Positions 1 to 4,965 of a stretch of DNA of 6,249 nt are shown in pieces; the first letter of the stretch is position 1, and every line of letters starts with the position of its first letter. Both the position numbers and the translations under genes were made by a program. The notes under the pieces were generated by a model, which saw only the letters and a program-made list of their open reading frames with translations, was not told the DNA's origin and did not search any database. The stretch covers positions 60,487 to 66,735 of the forward strand of contig HF998499.1 in assembly GCA_000433775.1 (NCBI GenBank), in the 5' to 3' direction. The stretch comes from Corallococcus sp. CAG:1435. GTDB taxonomy: Bacteria; Bacillota; Clostridia; Christensenellales; CAG-314.

Positions 1-296
1 CGGTGATGATGTGTGAAAGTTGTAAATGACGGCAACATGCTTTTTCTTGTCGCCTTGCTGTAAATTTGCCTGAAGCGTAAGCATTTTCAACGTTTGCCCA
101 AGCGTTGTGAAGTGCTAGTTACGCCCTTTGACTAACGGCGGAACCTTTGCCACGCTTTCCGAAGCGAGTGGTTCAAAACGTTTCACTACAAAACAAAATT
201 TTCCGTTTTGGTAGAAATTTGAGTTTTTGTTTATGGGCTTTCACAATATGTCGCACAGGTCAGGCATAATACCGTTTGTGCGCAGTTTGGGTTTTG
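1..296. other. Stretch without a supported gene, downstream of the minus-strand operon
   Basis: No gene with a recognisable ribosome binding site is visible here. On the minus strand one reading frame is open from a TGA at 241-243 to the window edge except for a single TAG at 115-117, giving about 41 and 38 codons. It may be a decayed gene or a non-coding repeat. A stem-loop pairs CTAC+AAAAC (186-194) with GTTTT+GTAG (205-214, one bulged G), but no T-run follows on either strand, so it is not a clear terminator. A weak CGCACA/TGTGCG pairing lies just past the stop of the membrane protein gene. I see no proper terminator for the minus-strand operon. Confidence 0.5.
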
Positions 297-1568
297 CTAT
301 TTGCGTTTTTTGCGGAAGGAATATTCCTTCATGTAGGCTTCTTTGTTATCCAAAATCTGGTGCAGGTTTTCCACGGGCACGTTGAAGGATTCAAGTGTTT
401 CAAGCAGGTTTTTGGAAAGGCAGAAGTGCAGGTCGTTTGTCAGAATCTCGGGGTAGTTTCCCTCTTCGGGCAAACGGCTTTTTACAATTATCACAAGGGG
501 GCATTGCGCCGAAATGCAAAAGGGCATAGCCTCGAAGTTGAGTTGCTCGTAGGTGAATTTTGCAACGGGTGTGGCAAAATCCGTGCCGAAAACATCGCTT
601 GCGTAATCCAAATCGTCTTGGAAATCGTACAGTTCCGCACCCTGCTCGGTAAATTTGATGTTCATCCCCAGTTCGTCGGAGTAGCAGTGGGGATTTTCCT
701 GCAATTCTTTTTCTATTTGTTGCTGTAATTCCTGCTTCTTTTCCTTTTTAATTGTCAAAAAACTCAAATCGGCAAGGTCAAATGGGTAGTTTTCTTTGTA
801 AAAAGCAACGTTTTGTGCGTGAATAATTTTGTTGACGTACCATGCCAAAACAGAAGTAGTCGCCAGCATTCCTGCAAACAGGCTAACAGTCGTTATGCCC
901 ACGACGGTTTCCGACTGTTGCTTTTCCATCACCGATGCTACTGCAAAAGGCACAATAAAAGAAAGCACAGCGGCACATATAACAATAATCCAAAGGTCGG
1001 TGCGTCTTTTAGAAGGTTGCATCGTGGCGTGGCTTTGTGCCAACAGTTGCAAAAAAGAACCTTCCACAAATTGCGGTGTGCGAATGCGCAATGCAATCAA
1101 AACGCACACAACGCAAGCCAACACTCCGGCAACAATGGCGCAAACGGTGCGTCCGGTGGTGTTTTCCTGTGTTTTTTGTGCCAAAGTGTCTTCAAAATTT
1201 ACTTCCGCAACGTCTGAGGCGGAAAGTCCCAACACAAACGGCGTGTTACCGTTTAAACTTTCCTGCGGAACAACAATGGTTATCGTTTTCCCCTGCAACA
1301 CATTCCAATCGGCAATGTTAGCCGTTTGTTTGATAAGATTGCAGTTGTAGGATTTTTCGTCGTCCAACGTGATAAGCAGCCTGCCGCCGAGGTTCACTTG
1401 TGTTACAACACCTTGCACCGTTTGAGTTTTGCCGTTGAAGTCTTTTTTCAGCTGTGTGTGCAAAACGTAAAGTAAAATCAGCGTAAGTACCAAAAAAATC
1501 GCAGTAACCAAAATGGCGGTGTTGATTGCGTTCCGCTTTTTGGACGGCAAAGGTAATGTGTTTTTCAC
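297..1568 (-). CDS. Hypothetical membrane protein with four predicted helices and a cytosolic C-terminal region
   Basis: I do not recognise this 423-residue protein. Visible layout: a short basic N-terminus, a hydrophobic helix at about 14-36, an exported or cytosolic beta-rich segment at about 48-118 (VQGVVTQVNLGG..., possibly a small OB-like barrel), helices at about 141-162, 192-214 and 222-245, then a hydrophilic C-terminal region from about 250 that begins with a Lys/Glu/Gln-rich, possibly coiled-coil stretch (272-290) and ends in a basic tail. The start is GTG, supported by GAGGAGG about 7 bases upstream. The GTG overlaps the TGA stop of the upstream HAD gene (GTGA), so the two are co-transcribed and probably translationally coupled. 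It is the last gene of the operon. The long soluble C-terminal part could be an enzyme or binding domain, but no catalytic motif stands out. Coding status is well supported; function is unknown. Confidence 0.85.
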   Translation of the reverse strand: MKNTLPLPSKKRNAINTAILVTAIFLVLTLILLYVLHTQLKKDFNGKTQTVQGVVTQVNLGGRLLITLDDEKSYNCNLIKQTANIADWNVLQGKTITIVVPQESLNGNTPFVLGLSASDVAEVNFEDTLAQKTQENTTGRTVCAIVAGVLACVVCVLIALRIRTPQFVEGSFLQLLAQSHATMQPSKRRTDLWIIVICAAVLSFIVPFAVASVMEKQQSETVVGITTVSLFAGMLATTSVLAWYVNKIIHAQNVAFYKENYPFDLADLSFLTIKKEKKQELQQQIEKELQENPHCYSDELGMNIKFTEQGAELYDFQDDLDYASDVFGTDFATPVAKFTYEQLNFEAMPFCISAQCPLVIIVKSRLPEEGNYPEILTNDLHFCLSKNLLETLESFNVPVENLHQILDNKEAYMKEYSFRKKRK

Positions 1569-2221
1569 AAATTTTCCTCCTCGAAAGTGATTGTGTCTAT
1601 GTTTGCTTGTGTGAAGTCGTCAATTATTCTGTCGGCAAGGTTGCAAAAATACGTCTGTATGCCCACACAACGCATTTTTGCGTTTTTTGCGGCGGTAAGC
1701 CCGTTTATGGAATCTTCAAAAACCACACATTGCGACGGTGCAAGGTTCAGAAGTTGCGCAGCATGCAAAAACAAATGCGGTTGCGGTTTGTTGGGCAGGT
1801 GTTGCGTTCCGTCTACAAAGGCGTCAAACAGGTTAAACAACCCGAAACGTTGCGCCGTAACGTGCGCCGCTGCGCTGGACGACGCCACTGCGCATTTTAT
1901 GCCCTTTTCGTGCAACAAGTGCAAAAAATTCACCAAGCCAGGCGTTATGTCTTTCTCGTTGAGGTTAAGCAACGTGCGCTGTATTTTTTCCTCTCGCAGG
2001 TCGCTGTACTTCTTATACAGTTGGTCGGTAACGGCAATGCCCGCCTTGTTCAAAAGATAGGGTATTACCACCTGTCTGCCTGCGCTTTTGAAGGGAAGAT
2101 ATTCCTCGTAGGTGAATTCCACCCCGATTTCATGCGCCAATTCTTCCCAGGCAAGGTGGTGGTACTTTTCGCTGTCCATCACAACGCCGTCGAAATCGAA
2201 AATGCAACCTTTTGCAATCAT
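1565..2221 (-). CDS. HAD-superfamily phosphatase/mutase, beta-phosphoglucomutase-like
   Basis: This 218-residue soluble protein has the four HAD motifs in order: motif I DFDGVVMDSE (nucleophile Asp9, acid/base Asp11), motif II VASSS (Ser114), motif III Lys145 in NKPQPHLF, and motif IV VFEDS (Glu169-Asp170). From memory, these positions lie within a residue of those in Lactococcus beta-phosphoglucomutase, and the cap domain keeps a His near residue 21 and Arg49. The cap position matching that enzyme's Ser52 is Val here, so the true substrate could be another sugar phosphate or phosphoester. Known reactions of the family are dephosphorylation or phosphate transfer through a phospho-aspartate with Mg2+. 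The ATG has GGAGG 7 bases upstream. It is the first gene of the minus-strand operon, with a perfect promoter just upstream. Its TGA stop overlaps the next gene by 4 bases. Family assignment is firm; substrate is not. Confidence 0.93.
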   Translation of the reverse strand: MIAKGCIFDFDGVVMDSEKYHHLAWEELAHEIGVEFTYEEYLPFKSAGRQVVIPYLLNKAGIAVTDQLYKKYSDLREEKIQRTLLNLNEKDITPGLVNFLHLLHEKGIKCAVASSSAAAHVTAQRFGLFNLFDAFVDGTQHLPNKPQPHLFLHAAQLLNLAPSQCVVFEDSINGLTAAKNAKMRCVGIQTYFCNLADRIIDDFTQANIDTITFEEENL

Positions 2222-2244
2222 TCGCTTGCCTCCACAATATTACA

Positions 2245-2273
2245 ATTATACTCTGTAAAAGTGTGTTTGTCAA
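2245..2273 (-). promoter_or_regulatory. Consensus sigma-70/sigma-A promoter of the HAD operon
   Basis: Read on the minus strand, TTGACA (2268-2273) is followed after exactly 17 bases by TATAAT (2245-2250), a perfect match to the housekeeping consensus. Transcription should start near 2238, leaving a 5' leader of only about 17 bases that contains the GGAGG at 2229-2233. No operator is obvious, so expression is probably constitutive and strong. That last point is inference. Confidence 0.88.
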
Positions 2274-2341
2274 GACAAGTCTTATAGCACGTAGGCGTGC
2301 AGTGAAAAGACAATCAAGAAAAGCAAATATCTTTCAAACAC

Positions 2342-2370
2342 TTGCAAATAGCGCTTTGGTGTGTTATACT
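2342..2370 (+). promoter_or_regulatory. Promoter of the tRNA-Glu gene
   Basis: TTGCAA (2342-2347) and TATACT (2365-2370) are separated by 17 bases, with the expected start about 7 bases further on, some 15 bases before the mature 5' end of the tRNA. Spacing and match are good. It diverges from the HAD operon promoter about 70 bases to the left. Confidence 0.75.
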
Positions 2371-2392
2371 GTACAGGCTTTCAAAGCAATTC

Positions 2393-2468
2393 GGCCCTAT
2401 AGTCTAGTGGCCTAGGACGTTGGCCTCTCACGCCGATAACATGGGTTCGAGTCCCATTAGGGTCACCA
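2393..2468 (+). tRNA. tRNA-Glu (anticodon CTC), CCA encoded
   Basis: A complete 76-base cloverleaf can be folded by hand. The acceptor stem is GGCCCTA with TAGGGTC (one G-U), followed by A and CCA at 2466-2468. The D stem is GTCT/GGAC, the anticodon stem TTGGC/GCCGA with loop CTCTCAC, and the T arm ATGGG-TTCGAGT-CCCAT. The anticodon CTC (2427-2429) reads GAG, glutamate. The gene is intact, with its own promoter. Its last 21 bases (2448-2468) recur exactly at 4378-4398, marking it as the integration site of the island to the right. The CCA end and T arm are regenerated on the left side, so tRNA function should be preserved. Confidence 0.96.
2448..2468 (+). repeat. Left attachment-type repeat (attL) at the tRNA-Glu 3' end
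   Basis: This 21-base stretch, running from the T loop to the CCA and containing GTCCCATTAGGGTCACCA, is identical to 4378-4398. A direct repeat of a tRNA 3' end on the far side of an AT-rich segment is the usual footprint of tyrosine-recombinase integration. The bases on both sides of the two copies differ, so the identity ends sharply. Confidence 0.85.
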
Positions 2469-2480
2469 TATTGAAAGTAT

Positions 2481-2519
2481 AGGTTTGATACGCTAGAAAT
2501 AGCTAATCAAACCTTTTTT
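2481..2519 (+). terminator. Rho-independent terminator directly behind tRNA-Glu
   Basis: AGGTTTGAT (2481-2489) pairs over 9 bases with ATCAAACCT (2506-2514). Inside, after a small internal loop, GCTA (2492-2495) pairs with TAGC (2500-2503) around a GAAA tetraloop, and a T run (2514-2519) follows. It lies inside the island, 13 bases past the CCA, so the element appears to provide a replacement terminator for the tRNA and insulate its own genes from tRNA transcription. Confidence 0.85.
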
Positions 2520-2530
2520 ACTATATTTTA

Positions 2531-2536
2531 TATAAT
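2531..2536 (+). promoter_or_regulatory. Possible -10 box for the island genes
   Basis: TATAAT at 2531-2536 is a perfect -10 hexamer about 50 bases before the first island gene. No good -35 lies at the right distance, because that position falls inside the terminator stem. In such AT-rich DNA the match may be chance. Confidence 0.3.
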
Positions 2537-2587
2537 TGGAAACAAATTACTTATATATGAATAAAAGACTTTTTTGGAGGCTTTGAA

Positions 2588-3322
2588 ATGAAAATAGCAC
2601 TTGCTGCAGTTGGATTTAAAAACAAAGATATTAATTACAATAAAAATAAAATACAAAGTGTAATAACACAATTAAATAATAAAGCTGATTTAGTAGTGTT
2701 CGGTGAATCATTTTTGCAAGGATTTTATTCGATCAAATTTGTTTATAAAGATGATTTAAAAATAGCAATAACAATGGAATCTAATGTTATTAATGAAATA
2801 TCAAAGTGCGCCAAAGAAAATAAAATTGCTGTTTGTTTTGGATATTTTGAACTATATGATGGTTTTATTTATAGTAGTCAGATAACAATAAATAAAAATG
2901 GAAATATTATTAACAATTATAGAAGAATATCTGAAGGTTGGAGAGAAAAAAACAGTGGTCCTAAGTATAAAGAAGGTATTGGGTTTTCAACTTTTGCTTT
3001 AGAAAATAAAAAGTTCACTGTAGGATTATGCGGAGATTTATGGTATCAAAAAAATATTAACAAAATTAATAAAATTGAAGCTGATATGGTCTTATGGCCA
3101 GTATATACAGATTATGATTATAATGATTGGAATAAAACAGAAAAATATGAGTATGTATCACAAACAAAAAAACTAAATAAACCTGTCTTATATGTTAACT
3201 CATATAATCTTGATATGGATGAAAAAAACAGTGCAAGAGCTGGAGCATGCTTTTTCCGAAACGGGGAAATTAAAGCTGAAATACCTGCTGGTGAAGAAAA
3301 CATTCTAATAATAGAAATTTAA
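2588..3322 (+). CDS. Nitrilase-superfamily (carbon-nitrogen hydrolase) protein, atypical active site
   Basis: This 244-residue cytosolic protein has the nitrilase-fold layout: an N-terminal beta strand (MKIALAAVGF), the catalytic Glu40 in VVFGESFLQGF, a strand ending INNYRRIS at 108-115, and the nucleophile Cys148 in VGLCGDLW. Known members cleave non-peptide C-N bonds of amides, nitriles or carbamoyl compounds using Glu-Lys-Cys. Here the residue at the usual Lys position of the YRK motif is Arg113, so the triad is Glu-Arg-Cys unless a nearby Lys (such as Lys121) takes over. At 244 residues it is slightly short for the family. The ATG has GGAGG 7 bases upstream. It is the first gene of the AT-rich island, followed after 88 bases by the GIY-YIG gene on the same strand. 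The substrate cannot be told from sequence. Family is well supported; activity is uncertain. Confidence 0.88.
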   Translation: MKIALAAVGFKNKDINYNKNKIQSVITQLNNKADLVVFGESFLQGFYSIKFVYKDDLKIAITMESNVINEISKCAKENKIAVCFGYFELYDGFIYSSQITINKNGNIINNYRRISEGWREKNSGPKYKEGIGFSTFALENKKFTVGLCGDLWYQKNINKINKIEADMVLWPVYTDYDYNDWNKTEKYEYVSQTKKLNKPVLYVNSYNLDMDEKNSARAGACFFRNGEIKAEIPAGEENILIIEI

Positions 3323-3396
3323 TTAATATTTTAGGAATTAATGTTCCATTTAGAAAGAGAAAACTAGATCATTACATATGGTTTAACAATAGAAAG

Positions 3397-3401
3397 AAGG
3401 A
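3397..3401 (+). promoter_or_regulatory. Ribosome binding site that fixes a GTG start
   Basis: AAGGA at 3397-3401 lies 9 bases before the GTG at 3411. An in-frame TAG at 3390-3392 and the absence of any closer ATG make this GTG the only reasonable start of the GIY-YIG gene. Confidence 0.65.
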
Positions 3402-3410
3402 AGATTAGTC

Positions 3411-4172
3411 GTGGAAGAATTAAACAAATTTAGTCCTGAAGTATGTGCTGAATTAAAATATTATGTTTATAGATTAGTCGACCCAAGAAATGGGCAAACT
3501 TTTTATGTTGGAAAAGGAAAGAATAATCGTGTTTTTGCACATGCAAATTGTGCCTTAGAGAGTTACAATGATGTCGATTACATCCCAGAACAAGATGATG
3601 ATGAAAATTTAAAGTATAAAACTATTCGTGAAATAAAAGATTCTGGTCTAGAAGTAATTTATATTATTCAAAAATATGGGTTGGAAGAAAGAGATGCATT
3701 TATTATTGAAAGTACTTTAATTGATGCTTATTCTATTGATAGAAAATTAACTAACAAAATAAAAGGATTCAGTTCCAGCGAGCCAACGAATGCGATAACT
3801 CTTCAAAGAGACCTTGCAGCAAAAGAGTATGTAGATTCTGATTCTAATCCTAAATATATGATTATTAAAGTAAAAGATTATTGGCTTAATCAACGAAAGG
3901 ATAGGTATGATTGTACTCGTTCAGCTTGGAAACTAAGACCAGAAGTTGCGAAGAAATATCCTTATGTTTTATCCGTTACAGGTGGCATAGTTCGTGAAGT
4001 CTATAAAGTTCACGAATGGCATTATTGTGAAGGAAGAAGCGGTCGAGCTGAATTTACAGGTGAAGTTGCAGAACCAGCTGTTCAAAAAATATTCAAAGGA
4101 AAAAGAATACCTGAAAAATATAGAAAGAAAGGTCAAGCAAGCCCATTCTTGTACTGTAAGGTTGATAAGTAG
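3411..4172 (+). CDS. GIY-YIG nuclease-like protein (LEM-3/COG3680 type) with extra C-terminal domain
   Basis: The N-terminal domain of this 253-residue protein, about residues 15-120, has the GIY-YIG core in the form YVY (18-20) and YVG (32-34) within DPRNGQTFYVGKGKNNRVF. This is followed by the expected catalytic Arg40 and metal-binding Glu100 in AFIIESTLIDAY, so the nuclease centre looks intact. Family knowledge: such domains cut one DNA strand at a time with one metal ion. A second region, about 145-253, carries TRSAWKLRP, VTGGIVREVYKVHEW and a late EFTGEVAE segment. It looks like a compact beta-rich, possibly PUA/EVE-like nucleic-acid-reading domain, but that is inference. No signal peptide or membrane segment is seen. 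The start is GTG. It is the second and last gene of the island and ends just before a tandem GGGGTGTGCA repeat. Likely roles are defence, DNA repair or element upkeep; none is proven. Confidence 0.88.
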   Translation: MEELNKFSPEVCAELKYYVYRLVDPRNGQTFYVGKGKNNRVFAHANCALESYNDVDYIPEQDDDENLKYKTIREIKDSGLEVIYIIQKYGLEERDAFIIESTLIDAYSIDRKLTNKIKGFSSSEPTNAITLQRDLAAKEYVDSDSNPKYMIIKVKDYWLNQRKDRYDCTRSAWKLRPEVAKKYPYVLSVTGGIVREVYKVHEWHYCEGRSGRAEFTGEVAEPAVQKIFKGKRIPEKYRKKGQASPFLYCKVDK

Positions 4173-4192
4173 GGGGTGTGCAGGGGTGTGCA
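4173..4192 (+). repeat. Two perfect tandem copies of GGGGTGTGCA
   Basis: The 10-base unit occurs at 4173-4182 and 4183-4192, starting on the base after the stop codon of the GIY-YIG gene. It is G-rich, sits in otherwise AT-rich DNA, and coincides with the change to host-like composition. Short direct repeats near an element end can be recombinase arm-binding sites, but that is only a guess. Confidence 0.75.
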
Positions 4193-4250
4193 TTGTATTA
4201 AAATGGTTGATCTTTGCCAAAACAGGCGACTGCGCATGCGGTCGCAAAAG

Positions 4251-4285
4251 AAAGGACGTGCAAAATGCTCGTCCTTTTTCTTTTT
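4251..4285 (+). terminator. Rho-independent terminator in module copy 1
   Basis: AAAGGACG (4251-4258) pairs perfectly with CGTCCTTT (4270-4277) around an 11-base loop, followed by the T-rich tail TTCTTTTT up to 4285. It can end transcription of the island genes about 80 bases past the GIY-YIG stop. Confidence 0.8.
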
Positions 4286-4306
4286 CTCCTAGCGGCTTGT
4301 CGCCAG

Positions 4307-4323
4307 CCCGTTTTGCAAACGGG
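4307..4323 (+). repeat. Inverted repeat CCCGTTT-TGC-AAACGGG
   Basis: A perfect 7-base stem with a 3-base loop. No T-run follows, so it is not a typical terminator. It sits in module copy 1 just before ACGGGAAGACGA and has no equivalent stem in copy 2. Confidence 0.6.
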
Positions 4324-4377
4324 AAGACGAAATGACGTAGCGCTCCGTTTCACTACGCTCGCCGCCCGTGGTGCGGA

Positions 4378-4398
4378 CGAGTCCCATTAGGGTCACCA
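4378..4398 (+). repeat. Right attachment-type repeat (attR), copy of the tRNA-Glu 3' end
   Basis: It is identical over 21 bases to the end of tRNA-Glu at 2448-2468, including the CCA. There is no tRNA body upstream, only a loose resemblance over the preceding few bases of the T stem. It is followed directly by AAACAGGCGACT and a terminator, as expected for the original downstream flank of the tRNA. Confidence 0.85.
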
Positions 4399-4432
4399 AA
4401 ACAGGCGACTTGCCGATAGTCGCACCAAAAAA

Positions 4433-4457
4433 CGCACCAAAAGCGGTGCGTTTTTTT
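4433..4457 (+). terminator. Rho-independent terminator, probably the original terminator of tRNA-Glu
   Basis: CGCACC (4433-4438) pairs with GGTGCG (4445-4450) around a 6-base loop, followed by seven T. Six A precede the stem, so it could also work on the minus strand. It begins 35 bases after the right-hand tRNA repeat. Before island insertion it would have lain 35 bases after the tRNA CCA. That reconstruction is inference. Confidence 0.88.
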
Positions 4458-4690
4458 GTTGCTTTTTTGCTTCGACGCCTTTGTTTTTCCGCTTACGGGA
4501 AGACGACGCAGTGTAGCAGTGTGTTTTGTGTCAAACCGCCCATTGTTCGTAACAGGGTTGTTTGCGTTGAAACAGGTTGTGGTGCGTGGTACAAAATTTG
4601 ACGGTTTTTCCTTTTTTGCGATGCCGTTTGGGACGCTTACGACAAATTTTTCGTTTTTTAATGATGTTGTTTACGGCAGCATGCAGGCAA

Positions 4691-4704
4691 TGTTTTGCAA
4701 AACA
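4691..4704. repeat. Perfect 14-base palindrome TGTTTTGCAAAACA
   Basis: Each half is the exact reverse complement of the other with no spacer. It lies about 20 bases before a possible promoter, so it could be an operator for a dimeric repressor. It may also be chance, because CAAAAC-like words are common in this genome. Confidence 0.4.
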
Positions 4705-4722
4705 CTGTTGTTTTTTGCTCTT

Positions 4723-4750
4723 TTGTGGTAAAATTAAAAAAAGTTACAAT
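4723..4750 (+). promoter_or_regulatory. Possible promoter for the flavodoxin/ferredoxin gene
   Basis: TTGTGG (4723-4728) and TACAAT (4745-4750) are 16 bases apart. An alternative -10, TAAAAT, lies at 4729-4734. Either would give a leader of more than 200 bases, so a nearer promoter could exist. Confidence 0.35.
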
Positions 4751-4965
4751 GTGCGAGTTCGTCAGTTTCTGCATATGCTTTTGCAACGTAAAAAAGCCAG
4801 CCACGCTTGCTAAAACCGTAATGCCAAATGTAGTAACAGGCAGGCAGTGCAAGTTTTTGTGGTTTTCCCAAGAATGTAACGAACGCTTCTTTGCCTGCAA
4901 AAGACTTTTGATACTCTGATTTGTGAAAGGGACACGCCTTTCGTCTTTATCCCACAGGAGGAATA

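Larger units (their letters stand above)
2469..4398 (+). mobile_element. Small tRNA-Glu-integrated genomic island, 1.93 kb, no integrase
   Basis: The segment lies between the tRNA 3' end and its perfect 21-base copy at 4378-4398. Its left part, to about 4172, is visibly more AT-rich than the flanking genes and uses AT-ending codons and AGA for arginine, unlike the neighbouring genes. It carries a terminator, a carbon-nitrogen hydrolase gene and a GIY-YIG nuclease-like gene, both reading away from the tRNA. No integrase, excisionase or replication gene is present, so it is either a remnant or a cargo element mobilised in trans. The last 180 bases resemble host DNA and duplicate the sequence right of the repeat, so the true right end may be near 4219. 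Deletion of 2469-4398 would leave the tRNA followed by the terminator at 4433-4457. Confidence 0.75.
4217..4540 (+). repeat. Two diverged tandem copies of a post-tRNA module of about 178 bp
   Basis: Copy 1 begins with CCAAAACAGGCGACT at 4217-4231 and copy 2 with the same 15 bases at 4396-4410, 179 bases apart. In each the order is the same: a GCGAC-stem hairpin (4226-4245; 4405-4423), a terminator (4251-4285; 4433-4457), then ACGGGAAGACGA (4319-4330; 4495-4506, 176 bases apart) and a weaker match around TAGC and GTTT. Only these blocks are conserved, so the duplication is old or the copies derive from two related tRNA downstream regions. The end of copy 2 is not sharp. Confidence 0.75.
4458..4965. 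other. Long spacer before the flavodoxin/ferredoxin gene, no supported gene
   Basis: Open frames occur on both strands, but none has a ribosome binding site or a recognisable protein, and their translations are rich in Phe, Cys and basic residues, as expected for T-rich spacer. It holds the end of module copy 2, a perfect 14-base palindrome at 4691-4704, a possible promoter at 4723-4750, and a GAAAGG/CCTTTC hairpin (4925-4930 with 4937-4942) shortly before the next gene. Confidence 0.6.

Noticed and set aside
276..1350. Several plus-strand frames opposite the membrane protein gene
   Set aside because: No ribosome binding sites. Translations are low-complexity or Cys/Asn-rich shadows of a well-supported minus-strand gene.
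1526..2287. Plus-strand frames opposite the HAD gene
   Set aside because: The HAD motifs on the minus strand are complete, so these are shadows.
2287..2300. Hairpin GCACG-TAGG-CGTGC between the two divergent promoters
   Set aside because: Short stem without a T-run on either strand. Too weak to call a terminator or operator.
3994..4335. Plus-strand frame overlapping the end of the GIY-YIG gene
   Set aside because: It overlaps a supported gene in another frame and runs through the repeat and the terminator at 4251-4285.
4340..4398. A second, degenerate tRNA gene upstream of the right-hand repeat
   Set aside because: Only the last 21 bases match. No D arm, anticodon arm or 5' acceptor strand can be found.
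2469..4398. Group I/II intron or insertion sequence as the origin of the segment
   Set aside because: No transposase, no terminal inverted repeats and no intron core motifs seen. The GIY-YIG protein is of the LEM-3 type rather than a typical intron homing enzyme.
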